DNA from: Punica granatum
Lineage: Eukaryota > Streptophyta > Magnoliopsida > Myrtales > Lythraceae
Length of the DNA: 64,000 nucleotides
Direction of reading: 5' to 3'
NCBI RefSeq assembly: GCF_007655135.1
Contig: NC_045128.1
Coordinates: forward strand, 35,868,811 to 35,932,810
Part shown: piece after piece, positions 37,401 to 47,918 of the stretch
Numbering within the stretch: the first letter of the stretch is position 1
Layout of the letters: each line of letters begins with the position of its first letter
Position numbers and translations under genes: made by a program
The notes under the pieces: model-generated
Database searches by the model: none
What the model was told of the DNA's origin: nothing
What the model saw: only the letters and a program-made list of their open reading frames with translations

Positions 37401-38430
37401 CAAGAAGGTTAGTGGGAGCGTAGTAATGTTCCTGGTGTTGTATGTAGACGACATACTTCTGATTGGAAATGACATTCCTTCCCTACAGTCTGTGAAGACT
37501 TGGTTGGGAAGGTGTTTCTCTATGAAGGACTTAGGCGAAGCTACCTACGTGCTAGGTATTAGGATCTATAGAGATAGATCCAAGAGACTGCTTGGCCTAA
37601 GTCAGAGTGCATACATAGATAAAGTGCTTCGGCGATTTAGCATGCAGGATTCTAAGAAAGGGTCGCTGCCTATGTTACATGGCATAAGCCTTTCGAAGGC
37701 TCAGTGTCCTTCTACTCGAGAGGAGAGGGACCGCATGAATAGGATTCCATATGCGTCAGCTATTGGATCCATCATGTATGCTATGTTATGCACTCGATCA
37801 GATGTCTCGTATGCTTTGAGTATGGCGAGTCGATACCAATCAGATCCAGGTGAAAGACACTGGATTGCAGTAAAGAACATCCTTAAGTACTTACGAAGGA
37901 CTAAGGAGATGTTTTTGGTATATGGAGGCGAAGAAGAGCTCGTTGTAAGAGGTTACACCGATGCTAGTTTCCAGACCGATAAGGACGACAGTAGATCGCA
38001 GTCAGGGTATGTGTTCTGCCTGAATGGAGGTGCTGTGAGTTGGAAGAGTTCCAAACAGGAGACAGTAGCCGATTCTACCACAGAGGCCGAGTATATTGCT
38101 GCCTCTAACGCTGCAAAAGAGGCCGTTTGGATCAAGAAGTTCGTGACAGAACTTGCTGTGGTTCCTAGCATCGTAGACCCAGTGGATCTCTATTGTGACA
38201 ACAATGGAGCCATTGCGCAAGCTAAGGAACCCAGGTCTCACCAGCGATCCAAACATATACTCAGACGCTTCCATCTCATTCGCGAGATCATCGACAGAGG
38301 AGATGTGAAGATATGCAGAATACCAACAGATGAGAATCTCGCAGATCCACTTACGAAGCCTCTTGTGCAGCGCAAGCACGAGGCTCACACTAGATCTATT
38401 GGCATTAGACAGATGCCAGATTGGCTCTAG
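34477..38430 (+). CDS. Copia gag-pol polyprotein
   Basis: A single uninterrupted frame of 1317 residues from the ATG in ACCATGG (34477); an in-frame ATG lies slightly upstream. Domains in order are: a gag UBN2-type region (LSGNNFLGWYRNLRIVLTQ); zinc knuckle CFHCGNTGHWKRNC at 35221-35262; aspartic protease VLDTGCGAHICG; integrase zinc-binding HCRLGH...CEPCLMGK; integrase core with DVCGP, SDRGGEY and GVAERRN; reverse transcriptase KWVFKKKIDMDG, QMDVKTAFLNG and YVDDILL; and RNase H with YTDASF, SSKQETVADSTTEAEYIA and DNNGA. All catalytic motifs seen are intact, so the element may be autonomous. Frames on the opposite strand are shadows. Confidence 0.96.
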   Translation: MAGSTSSTFCLRSVLDKDKLSGNNFLGWYRNLRIVLTQEKKLYVLEQPLLAPPPDDAPQAEKDAYSKHHDDAVNVGCLMLVTMDSELQKQHENMKAYDMIVHLRQLYQEQARHERFEISKALFQARLIEGSPVGLHVLKMIGYVETLGRLGFPLGQELATDLVLQSLPSSYSQFIMSYNMNDYNKPLPELLSMLRTAEHDISKGTSVLMVQGTKRKGKSKSKGKKAKGASNFDLGALKPKAKVAKNDYCFHCGNTGHWKRNCKIYLEELKKKKGSETSTSGIHVIEINVSTTSTSWVLDTGCGAHICGNMQDLKDSRSLTKGEVDLRVGNGARVATLTVGTYHLVLPTGLVLDLNDCYYVPAISRNIISVSCLDKKGFCFTIKNKCCSMYMNDVYYGSAHLSNGLYVLDLDTPIYNVETKRLKSNDSNPTYLWHCRLGHISENRISRLHKDGLLDSFDLESIETCEPCLMGKMTKAPFTGKGERASDLLALIHTDVCGPVNKLARGGYLYFITFTDDFSRFGYVFLMKHKSESFEKFKEFKNEVENQLGKSIKVLRSDRGGEYLSYEFADYLKQCGILSQLTPPGTPQWNGVAERRNRTLLDMVRSLMSHANLPDSFWGYALQTAALILNNAPSKSVERTPYEMWYGKRPKMSFLKIWGCEAYVKRLSSDKLGPKSDKCYFVGYPKETRGYYFYNPIEGKVFVARTAVFLEKEFLFKGTSGRKLELGEVLPQNDIDQSTGDVAEQVPQVVVAQSSAQVTQEPRRSGRIRHEPERYGFLVTQDNDVLLIDNDEPTTYAEAVIGSDSEKWLVAMRSEMESMYTNQVWTLVDPPEGAKPIGCKWVFKKKIDMDGNVITFKGRLVAKGFRQVHGVDYDETFSPVAMLKSIRILLAIAAYYDYEIWQMDVKTAFLNGKLLEDVFMTQPEGFVDPHCAGKVCKLQRSIYGLKQASRSWNLRFDDAIKEFGFIKNEDEPCVYKKVSGSVVMFLVLYVDDILLIGNDIPSLQSVKTWLGRCFSMKDLGEATYVLGIRIYRDRSKRLLGLSQSAYIDKVLRRFSMQDSKKGSLPMLHGISLSKAQCPSTREERDRMNRIPYASAIGSIMYAMLCTRSDVSYALSMASRYQSDPGERHWIAVKNILKYLRRTKEMFLVYGGEEELVVRGYTDASFQTDKDDSRSQSGYVFCLNGGAVSWKSSKQETVADSTTEAEYIAASNAAKEAVWIKKFVTELAVVPSIVDPVDLYCDNNGAIAQAKEPRSHQRSKHILRRFHLIREIIDRGDVKICRIPTDENLADPLTKPLVQRKHEAHTRSIGIRQMPDWL

Positions 38431-38431
38431 T

Positions 38432-38444
38432 GCAAGTGGGAGAT
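38432..38444 (+). other. Polypurine tract
   Basis: GCAAGTGGGAGAT lies directly before the 3' LTR and is the expected plus-strand primer position. Confidence 0.7.
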
Positions 38445-40119
38445 TGTTGGGAATTGGTGTATGCCCTAGAGGCAATCTATAATCAGTTCTGTAATATGAT
38501 ATCTATTTCATTATATTACGAGGCATATCTGTTATTGTGTAGATTGCGCTAAATATGATTTTACACAATAATGTCCTTGGAATAGTAGGTTCAATAGGCA
38601 TCAAGTGTGACTTGATTGTGAGATCCTATAATTACTGAACATTATTCCTAAATGTCCATAGTCAAAGTATTATCGTTAATTAGGACAACGGTAATACGGT
38701 TAGACTAGTGTGAGTGTTGATTGATGACCAAATCTCATAGGTCATGGATATGGAGATATCAAATCACACCACATGTATACATTAAGAGTAATGTGTATTG
38801 GACTGACCCGCCATGAGATTGCTACATGGGTTGTTACGTGACTGTCATTAGTATATCTCAAAGTGACTATAGTGTAATGGTCCTTTGACTTGAGGTCACC
38901 ATGGATTCCTACGTGTAATGTCGTATATTTTGATACTGTCAAACGCCACCGTAACTGGCTGGTTATAAAGATAGTTATTGGGTATGCCACAAAGCATGGA
39001 AAAGAATGTGAGTGACCAAGATAGGATTTGTCCCTCCTACAAAACGGGAGCGATATCTCACGGCCACTTGGTGGTTAAGTCTAAAAGTGTATGCATACCC
39101 AAATGAGTCGATATAACGATATCGAGCTCATTTGTTCTGATAGACTTAACCGGTAAACCAAGAAAGAGAAATATTGAGCCATACAAGGATGTCATCGACC
39201 ATGCCTTGGGCTCAATAGAGATATAGGGGACAATGGATTATATTACACGGTAATATAGGTCACGAGGTTCGTCGAGAAATTGACTTTCCGATTACTTGAG
39301 TAACAGTGATGCATTGCTAGATGCCGCTCACTGTTTGTAATATTAAAATAGAGATTTCGATATTACTATCAACGTAATTGGGAACCTACAGGGTCACACA
39401 CTACGACTAACTTGACGAGATATTTTGAAACAACAAAATTGTCTAATAAAGATTAAATGATTTATGGTGCGACCGATTAATCGGATATTTAATGAGATTA
39501 AATTTGCCGATTAATTAGACCCGATTTATTAGATTTAATGGTGTGCTAAGTGGTTATTTTTATGGAACCACTTGGAGCCAATTATAGAAAGAAACATGGG
39601 CCAATTGTATGATAACACTTAGCTATACACATGGACTAATTAAATGATGTCACCTAGACTTACACATGTCACTTGGAGCCTTGATTCTTCTTAATCCCAC
39701 ATCGGTGGGGCTTTGAATTTGTCTTCCCCATATTGCTTATAAAAGGGGCAGCATGCATGTTTAGATATAAGAGATATATATACATGTATATGGGTGTACG
39801 TGTATAAGTGTAAGGAAATTCAAGTTGAATTGTTCAATTTGAATTAATCCTACTAGTCTAATAAATTTCGGGTGTCGCATCGGGGTGTTTCTTTCGAGTG
39901 TTGGTCGCTAGCACCGCCGATCTCGAAAACTCGTCGACAAAGTCGGTGTGGATACCAGTAGAGGCGTCACGCGTGGGACGCTCGGTCGACAACTTTAAAT
40001 ATTCCAGGTACGCTTTTATTTACTCTTACTCTTCTAGTAGGTCTTGGAATTAGTTTCACGGGTATGAAATTTTGAATTTCTGTTCCTTTTCGCTTCCGTT
40101 GCGCCCGGTGGAACTAGCA
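38445..40119 (+). repeat. Copia 3' LTR
   Basis: The same length as the 5' LTR (1675 bp). The differences noticed are AATTT/AACTT (near 33650 and 39994) and CCCCG/CCCGG (near 33761 and 40107). Confidence 0.96.
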
Positions 40120-40435
40120 TCTATGTGGTTAATTATAACCGTCTAATCTAAAATGTTATATGATTTATATATTTCGTATCCAATACTCCCCTTATATATT
40201 TGCCTTGATTAGTTCTGAATGCCCATTAGCGCAGAATTTATTAAATGCGTGCGATATATTATCCAACCTACACTTTGATACCGGACAAAAACTTGAGAAA
40301 GGAGATTAATGGAAACACTCATACTCACATACATGATTAGTGCGAAGGGTGCTTTTATTTATATAGACTACAATTACATACACAACATAAAAGAATAACC
40401 TCTGCTTAATCTACAAGTTCTTAAAAATATTGAAG

Positions 40436-40625
40436 ATATATTGTAGTTTTTTTTTTCGGTAACAATAGAAGACTCATGGCCTCGTACAAGAAAATGGAAA
40501 TGAAATCTAAATAAAAGGGCACGAGTAGTCCAACTGATGAGAATCGAATCTGGAACTTCTAGATTACCAAGTGAGAAAAATTAGCTACTGCACTACACCT
40601 CCTTTCTCATATATTGTAGTTTTTT
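40436..40625 (-). mobile_element. tRNA-derived SINE, reverse orientation, with long TSD
   Basis: The insertion (about 40447-40608) interrupts sequence continuous in units 1 and 3. Reverse complement: GGAGGTGTAGTGCAGTAGCT at the head (A-box-like), AGATTCGATTCTC (B box), and a terminal A run (T run at about 40447-40456 on the plus strand). It is flanked by direct repeats of ATATATTGTAGTTTTTT (about 40436-40452 and 40609-40625), the long duplication expected from L1-type target-primed integration. The family differs from the SINE head at 40925. Confidence 0.8.
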
Positions 40626-40924
40626 AAAGTATATCAAATTATATATATTATAATTTCCTTGTTTTTCTCGTTAAGTTGATGATTCACTCTTAAGTTTAGA
40701 AATTGGTAAAGTGCTCTAGAAAAATTGCACTCTCCAGTGGAAGCCAATATAAAGTATAATATATTTATGTGGGTAAATATATGTATAGATATATACACAC
40801 ACATACATTTCCTTTTTTATTGTTGTTAAAGGGCATCAGGACCGTTTACTTCTGAGGATAAGAAACCCTATCAGATTCCAGAGGGACCCCCTCTCTAAGA
40901 CCAAGTCAAGGGGAAGACATATAC

Positions 40925-41024
40925 CATCAAGGCCTGACAACCTGATGCTAAGGCTTGGGACAGTTGTGTTGGGCGTCTCGAGTTCGAATCTCCTCCCATG
41001 CAACTACAGTTCAACCAAGGTAAC
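40925..41024 (+). mobile_element. tRNA-derived SINE head, copy 2
   Basis: Counterpart of 23408-23507. GGCCTGACAACCTGATGCTA resembles an A box and GAGTTCGAATCTC is a near-perfect B box. Confidence 0.55.
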
Positions 41025-41842
41025 ATTGAGAATATTAATCTCACAATAAAAAGATGAATCAAAATCCATTGATTTATATGATACTTCGATACCAATACTT
41101 ATCAGTTTGAACTTTTATGTGGAAATGAACCCAAATCCATATAAGTGGGTTATACTTTCGCACGCACATGTGTGGGTTTAACATCTCTTTGTGATGGAAA
41201 ACAATGCTCGGCTCGCGGTCAGTTGTTGAGGGTAGGTGCTTAAGGGCACATGGCAACATAAGGGCGGGTGTTGAGAGTTAAGAATGAGTTAAGTCTCACA
41301 TCAGAAATATAAGAGGATGGGTGTTGAGAGTTAATAATGAGTTAAGTCTCGAAAATAGAGGAATTCTACAAGTTCATAAGAAATTGAATACCAAAACCAA
41401 TCAACTCGAGTTTTTGGGTTGGAGATAAGGCCCATTGCATATAGACCTGGTGAGTATTTTACATGGTATCAGAGTTTAGACTACGCATATGCGTGCTAAC
41501 GCACATATACACACCCACACCACGTCAAGCCCAATATGTCCGAGTGCAGCTAAGACGACGCCTCGTGTAAGTCCTCCATTACTCGAGTACAGAAGAAGAA
41601 GCCCCGGTTCAATGTCATTTATTGAGGGTAGGTGTTTAAGGGTATGTGAAAACGTGCAAGCAAAAATAGATCACAAATTGCACGTGAGGGCAGGTGTTAA
41701 GGATATTAATTCTACATTGAAAAGATGAATAAAAATATATTGGTTTATATAAAACTTGCGTACCAACACTTATCAGCTTGACTTTATAAGTGGAAATGGG
41801 CTCAAACCCGTGTAAGCTCATTGGATTTTCAATATGTATGAG
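41025..41842 (+). mobile_element. TRIM-like short LTR element, unit 2
   Basis: Counterpart of 23508-24458. LTR-like ends are at about 41025-41160 and 41692-41838 (TGTTAAGGATATTAAT ... GGATTTTCAATAT). The nested TGTTGAGAGTTA segment is partly duplicated here (about 41271-41350). ACATGGTATCAGAG near 41460 is a primer-binding-site-like sequence. Confidence 0.45.
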
Positions 41843-42807
41843 TTCTATACGTAGCTAGAAATATCTATAGGAGGGTGTACACGAATCGGGGAGTTCATAT
41901 AAGCTATCCCATGATGTCCACTAAGTGTCTTAATGGGGGGCCGCGTCTTGTGAGGGTAGTTATGTGGATAAAAATTTTGGGGCCCAGGAAGAGTGTGATA
42001 GTCCATTATAATAAACTCCCTATTTTTTTCAAAAAAAAGCGAAAGACATAATCAAATTATTATAATAAAAAAAATATAAAAGATGTAAGGATAAATGAAA
42101 GAAAGAGACTATTCATAGGCACAATACAGGGCCCCAGTACCAACCAGCCTGCATCCCACGAATGGGCCAGCTTTAGCATTAAATTGAGGCATGGGACCCA
42201 TACAGCGTAGCCCACTGTACAACCCACGTGTACTTTTATGTGGTGTTTACGAGAACTTATGTTAAAATTCAAGAGAGAGAGAGAAGGAATTTTGACATCT
42301 CTCACTTCTTCCTTATAACCGATCCTTTTCCAAGTTAGGTACCATATTCAGCTCCTCATAATTCATCTTGTTATCGATTATCATCAATCTTCCGTGTGAT
42401 TTGTCATTTCAGTCATTTAAAACTTTCAAGTGGCGTCACTCCATATTCGTCACGGTGTCCAAACTTAGATCACCCTTTTTGAAATCTAAAATAGCACAGT
42501 CCCACTTAGTTGGGCCATCGAGAGTGCATCCCATCCTCTTCTAGACCATGGGCAAGCCGCAATGCTAGTCAGTCAAGTACAATGTAATCTATGTCAAATC
42601 ATGAAATTAATCTTGCAGGGTACTGCAAAGAATCTGCTAGCACAAATCTATTATCCCTTCACAACTTCATTGTTAACGGACAACAAAATTCTCGTATGAT
42701 ACAAAAGGAGAAATATCTACAGCCCAACAACGAGGAAGGGCGAAATAAAAAAGGGAATGACGAAAAAATGGAAATACATTTGAAGTCAAAACATTTCATA
42801 AGTTGAG

Positions 42808-42842
<35 letters not shown>

Positions 42843-42886
42843 ATGGGTGAAGATCATGAGGCCGAGTGAAGGGAAACCTGCAAACA
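41843..42886. other. Spacer downstream of DHODH remnant 2
   Basis: Noncoding. It includes about 0.5 kb (42000-42460) not seen in unit 1, with a GA-rich run, and the (AT)n run at 42811-42839. Confidence 0.45.
42811..42839. repeat. (AT)n microsatellite
   Basis: Homologous to 24961-24991. Confidence 0.85.
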
Positions 42887-45450
42887 CTATCTGCAATCTG
42901 TCCCCATTGCTTCTAATATGTTCTTAAAACCGTCCCTTTCTAAGCACTCGGATAGTTTTGCCTGGAATAAAATTCAATACGACCATGCTATAACCTTAAA
43001 CAAACATTAATCAGAAGAGAGTGATATTTTCTTTCAAAGGATCCGTAGCTGATATGGGATAAAGATATCTCGGTGTAAGACTAAAACAATCAAACAAGCA
43101 CATTCAATTAGAACTTTTAAGAGGTGGGCTCCCAATGTTTCTGGTGGTATCATGAGAGAAAACTTTAAGGTCCTGGGAGGGACTGTCTGAGGGGGTCAAA
43201 CGGTCTGATCCAGGACAGTAGGGGCAGTCCCCACCAAAAGGGACAACTTATAATAACTCAATTATCGCATCACTTACATGATAAGAAAATTTTGATTTAT
43301 CATTAAACTCCAATATCTCGTAACTACCTTCAACTAAATGTCTTGGATGAACAGTCTGTGCTTTAAAAGGGTTCATTCATTATTCCCAAGCACAAGCAAA
43401 GTGCAAACCTTCAACGGTATTATGGCCTTATGATTCAATATTCTAAATGTAAATTTATTCAACAGAAGATGTACCTTTATCTTTGGAATGAGAGCAGGAC
43501 CCCATAAGCAAATCCTGTGTAAAGCTGAACCAGAGTCGCACCCGCTCTTATTTTTTTTGTATGCATCTTCACCACTGATTTGGAGAGTGTAACGAATTTA
43601 AAGCAATAAAATACACAAATGGTATGAGTGCTAACGAGATAATTGCTGAATAAATGGAAACAAGACCACCTCTGCCTGCTTATACCACCACAGCCGATCA
43701 GAGGAATCTTCCCCAGGAGCAAAAAGTTGGGGGGAATCGTCAAGTTCATTTTCCAATATGTACTATCTTCTTTAACAGGTACTAACGAGAGGCGAGAGAG
43801 AAAAAGAGAGCATACCCTCGTTAAAATATACATTTCTCTAAGGATATTTGTTTGACAGGATCCGGCCGTGAAATTGTTGTGTTTGATATGATCTAATCAC
43901 AAAGGAAAAGTTACAAATTCAAGAACTTAAAAGAGACCGAGGTTAACAATGCGTAAGCCTGTCGTTAAGCACTCTTTCCTTCCAAATTCCAAATTTTTTT
44001 ACTTGATTCTTACCATGACATGTCAGCAGCTCATAAAGATGGAACTAAAATACGTGACAAATGATAAACTTTTACACAGTTCCATGATTGAGGTCGGAAT
44101 TACCAGTCCATCGAGGCGGAGAGCAAGGGCAACCTACAGCAGCTCCCGAGAAAGAGAAAAAGTGTTATAGAAGGAAAGATAAATTATACACACCGCAGCA
44201 ATATCCTCAAGGTCTTCTTTGGACAAGTCTGGAGCAATCTTGACAAGCAATGGAGGTGAACCGTCCTCAGCCCATTGCATTTCATCACGGGCAGCTTGAA
44301 CCTTGATTCACCCAAAGAAAAGAAAAAATGGAAGAAAATGTTAGCTCTTGCTGTGCTAAAGTAAGTTCGGCAAAGCCAAAGCCCATCCCTAATAAACCTT
44401 CGACAGCATCAGCATTTTTATCAAATCCAGCAGCGAGACCCACAGGATTTGAGAACTTCCTTCCCCAAACCTCCAGTCCCAAATTTGAAGGATCAGGCCG
44501 TTTATCCCTTGGGAGGGACCCAGCCCCGTGCAGCAGCTGATACTGCAAGTGTATGAGCGAATTCAGCATCCAGGAGAGCAAACAATGGATTGACGAGTTT
44601 GGTCGCTGAGAATAGCCAACCGCTGTGGAACAAAGAATAGCAAGGAACTGGAAAACTTAAATGAAAAGTTCTCGGAAAAGAAGAACATGATTAAATAAGG
44701 TAAAGAGAATTGAACTGGTATTCAGAGATCAAAAGGTGCCAGAAAGTTGCCTCATCTACAGTACTCGCATAAGCTCCGCCCGCTATTACCAATCCTATGG
44801 TGGCTCCAGTCAGCAGTCTCCCCTTTGAATCACAATGATCAAAACAAAGCAAGATAAAAACAAGAACAAATGAAATAAACTCCATGCTGCAATAAATTAT
44901 AACCCCTGTGCTGTCCTTGAGACCCATTTGATGCACATTACGTTTCCTCTTCTTGTATGAATAAAAGGATCAGCATCCCTTCCCGGCCTTTCCAATAAGA
45001 TGACCATATTTACCAGTAAAATGGATTCTCAACAATCCCGTCTTCGAGTTTCATCCTTCGAAAACCAGATTTATTCCATACACCAACTCAAGCTTTAGCT
45101 TCAGCGTGGTGAAATTCGACTATTCAATAAAATTAGACGCGTTTAGTAGCAAGTGAAAACGTCAGTGTTAAGTATAACCGCTGCCTAATGTTTCAACCAA
45201 AAATTTACACAGATTAGGAAAAAAATTCAAACTTTATCGATAAGTAAGTATCCAAATTCAATTATATAAGAGAGAGACGTCTGAAAATTGATACATACTC
45301 GATTGGAGAAATGCGGGATTCTGAGGTAAGACTCTGAAGCAACAGCAGATGAAGAAGCAGAGGAAGAAGAACAGCAGTAACGTCTGGCGCCCCCTCCAAT
45401 GGAGCTCGAAGAAACCCTTTTGGCCAAATAATCTCTGAATAGTTTCCTTA
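42887..45450 (-). pseudogene. PYRD: Dihydroorotate dehydrogenase remnant, copy 2
   Basis: Same exon remains and same disabling lesions as copy 1: the TCCC duplication after GWVP, the missing catalytic core, and the A-tract change in the GEDAYKK exon. The block from about 43650 to 45300 is almost identical to 25855-27505, with only a few substitutions noticed, while sequence further right in transcript order is clearly more diverged. The start codon is gone: the bases CGCAGCCA covering the ATG in copy 1 (near 27658) are deleted. The upstream frame now continues into GDI-derived sequence. Confidence 0.87.
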
Positions 45451-45470
45451 GCTCAGTATCAATGCAGTAA

Positions 45471-45695
45471 CATGCCCACTGAGGATGCATTCCTTGAGAC
45501 CTGTCCCCAGCACTATCACGTCGTACTCTTCATCCATTTTGATCTATGGAGGATACTTTGTTCGACCACTGTCAGATGATGAACAGACAGGCAGACACAG
45601 ATGATTGACAAAGACAGGAGGAAGGAGGAAGAGAAATTCGGGAGAATATAAGAAAGGGAAATTTGGGCATTAGGGGGAAGGTTGTGATCCGGAAG
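45471..45695 (-). pseudogene. GDI first-exon fragment and promoter, unit 3 copy
   Basis: The ATG at 45537 begins [20 protein letters not shown], truncated after about 22 codons at the junction with DHODH sequence near 45470. About 150 bases of GDI promoter follow (counterpart of 14639-14795). It cannot encode GDI. Confidence 0.88.
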
Positions 45696-46733
45696 TGGTC
45701 ATTGGAAGCGTGAGGTGATCCTGTCTCTCTTCATCGTACACATGGAATGGTAGCCCACCCCATAGAAACATTGTATACCTCGTCCATAACAAAACATCCG
45801 GACACCCCGTGGAACACAAGATAATGTTCTATGTAGATGACCATTATATGACCAACCGTCTTGTTGCAGGTTCTTTCCGGTTATAGGGTCTATAAGGGTC
45901 TTGCGAGGTTGTAGGATTGGTGTGTCCAAATAGTTATTAAAATAACTTAAGTCTTCTATGCACAGGCGAGTAGTCACGTGGTGCAAGTCGAAACTAAGTA
46001 TGATTTAGATTTACCGCATATTGAAGCTTATTCACGCCGGTGCTCTTGCGATTGCTTATCGGCTGGATATTCAGTCATAGTGTCCCATACAAAATGTTTT
46101 CGTACTTGAAGAATAAAGTTTCCTACAAGGAGCATAACGATTCATACAAAATAATCAGCCGACCGCATGTACGAATCAGTTGATTGATATTTTGTATGAA
46201 ATATTTTTATACCTAGAGAATAACATTTCATAGAATAAAAATAACGTTTCGTATGAAAATTCCGACAGAATATTTAGCCGTTTGAACTAAAAATTGCCCT
46301 ATAGATTATGGGTTTTCACTCGGGCATTTGGTACATGCACACCATGGATATACAATTATACCCATGGCTGTACTCACGGATTGGTTGGCGGTTCTTTTCT
46401 TTTTCCTCCTTTTTTTTATCCCCTATTTTTCGGATACCAATGTCATATGTCCCTTCAACCATGTATAGTATATTTGTTTCCCTATATATAAATAATTGTT
46501 GAAGTCAAAATCCTCCAGAGTGGAATTATTATACATGCTGATCTCATTTCCTCTTCCATCAACGTGGACACTCGCTGCGTCAATTAAAAGGATGCATATG
46601 AAATCCATCTTGGCATCATAATAACAACCGATAATGATAAATAATATCCGAGACTTGTTTGAACAGCAGCAAACATAAAGATGCGCTTGAAATTGGGAAA
46701 AAATTTCGTTAAATCAAAACTTAATAGCACAAC
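45696..46733. other. Spacer of unit 3, left part
   Basis: Counterpart of 14796-15832 with a palindromic insertion (46070-46285). No coding evidence. It ends at ACAAC (46729-46733), the left target duplication of the LTR array. Confidence 0.6.
46070..46285. mobile_element. Palindromic MITE, unit 3
   Basis: About 215 bp absent from unit 1 (near 15345) but also present at 61490-61705. Ends are inverted (GGCTGGATATTCAG against the complement of AGAATATTTAGCC), and TTCGTATGAAA/TACGAA words recur inside. Boundaries are approximate. Confidence 0.55.
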
Positions 46734-47294
46734 TGATGCGGCAGACGACCTGGCAAGTCGGTACCTTGAGAAAAATAGGTTATGACAACCCTATCTCGAA
46801 GGAAACGGCCTCCAGAGCAAAACTCACAGCCTTTGGCTGTGAAAAGACGAGATTTTGGCCGAATTCGATCGTTTAAGGCCTTAAATGAGCAATTTTATGT
46901 TAATTAAGGCTTTTTTTTTGTATTTTTGAAAATAATTTATCTTTATGAATATTTTTAGAAAATAGTATATTTTTAAGAATATTTTTAGGAAATAGTTTAT
47001 CTTTAAGAATATTTTTAGTAAATAGTTTATCTTTAAGAATATTTTTATTTCTTTCTATATATTCTTGTTTTCTCTATTTAAACGATATAAGCCACAGGCA
47101 AAGGGGAGTTGAGTCGTCTTTTGTATTATCAATAAAATTCAGAGCTTTCGTGCTTTGTCCAATCTCGGATCGATTCGAATTTGATGCCTATTTCCTGGTA
47201 TTCGTAGAATCAACAGGTATAGAAGGTCGTAGTTCCGGTATTCGCGAGCGAATTAACGGGTCTGTGACGGTTACTCGCGTTGTACGCTGCGTCA
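46734..47294 (+). repeat. LTR 1 of array
   Basis: 561 bp. It includes repeated TTTATCTTTAAGAATATTTTTAG-type units and TATTTAAACGATATAAG, a possible TATA region. Confidence 0.9.
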
Positions 47295-47328
47295 GTTGGT
47301 ATCAAAGCCTACGGTTGATCTTGGATCA

Positions 47329-47871
47329 ATGATGCCGCCCAGGAGAAGGGATCGTGTGGAAGATGTTCATGACCGTAAAAATCTGCAATATCTGGAGCAG
47401 AGGCTAGATCAGCAGGATCAAAGGATGGAGCAGTTCACACAGCAGATGGCTGCACTTTTGGAGAATCAGAATCGGAGAAAGCCTAATCCGAATTTTGACC
47501 CTGATCGAAAGGAAATCGAGTATGATTCCAATTCTCAAGGGGACGCAACTTTGTTTTCCGAAGAGGATCCATCCGATGAAGCATTTTTTGTAGCGGGAGG
47601 CGATGGAGAGCCCAAGTTCGACGAGGAGGAGGAGACTGTGACAGGAATTGGGATTGGGGCAGCGGTGACGATAACTATATTTATCAAGGAATTGCACGAT
47701 CTTGGTGAATGTTTGCCGAATCTTGATAGTGGGAACCTTGATTGCACCCGCTCTGGACCACGTTCAGCTTTTGATAGCAATGTCGTTTATCAGTTTGAGA
47801 TAATGGAATATATTCTTGATTTTGACTTCGATGGGCATGGGGAAAATCATGCTGCTGATTTTTATCTCTAG
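47329..47871 (+). CDS. gag-like frame 1 of LTR array
   Basis: Starts MMPPRRRDRVEDVHDR, resembling Ty3/gypsy gag N-termini. A Gln/Met-rich helical segment (QRMEQFTQQMAALLENQ) and an acidic tail (EDPSDEAFFVAGGDGE, KFDEEEETV) follow. Compared with frames 2 and 3 it lacks about 12 residues (the RMEQRMDRM part). No zinc knuckle or protease follows, so it is a truncated gag. Whether it is translated is unknown. Confidence 0.6.
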   Translation: MMPPRRRDRVEDVHDRKNLQYLEQRLDQQDQRMEQFTQQMAALLENQNRRKPNPNFDPDRKEIEYDSNSQGDATLFSEEDPSDEAFFVAGGDGEPKFDEEEETVTGIGIGAAVTITIFIKELHDLGECLPNLDSGNLDCTRSGPRSAFDSNVVYQFEIMEYILDFDFDGHGENHAADFYL

Positions 47872-47918
47872 ACTCCTAGGGCGAATTCGAGGGCGAATTC
47901 TCTCCACCCATAGGAGAA

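Larger units (their letters stand above)
32101..40119 (+). mobile_element. Complete Ty1/copia LTR retrotransposon
   Basis: An 8.0-kb element with two 1675-bp LTRs, TG...CA ends and a 5-bp target duplication TCTAT (32096-32100 and 40120-40124). It has a primer-binding site, one long polyprotein frame and a polypurine tract. By eye the LTRs differ at only two positions, so insertion is recent. Units 1 and 3 show the undisturbed target (ATATCTATGTGG). LTR size and gene order (integrase before reverse transcriptase) fit copia; the LTR length resembles the Angela/TAR group, but lineage is only a guess. Confidence 0.97.

Noticed and set aside
42060..42305. An 81-codon minus-strand frame in the unit-2-only segment
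   Set aside because: Low-complexity, with no counterpart and no splice or domain support.
46930..47060. Regularly spaced TTTAAGAATATTTTTAG repeats that could suggest a CRISPR-like array
   Set aside because: These are AT-rich tandem units inside the LTRs with near-identical spacers, in a plant genome.
47404..47697. Minus-strand frames of about 80-105 codons recurring in each array unit
   Set aside because: They mirror the gag-like frame; openness follows from the plus-strand codon pattern and the repetition of the unit.
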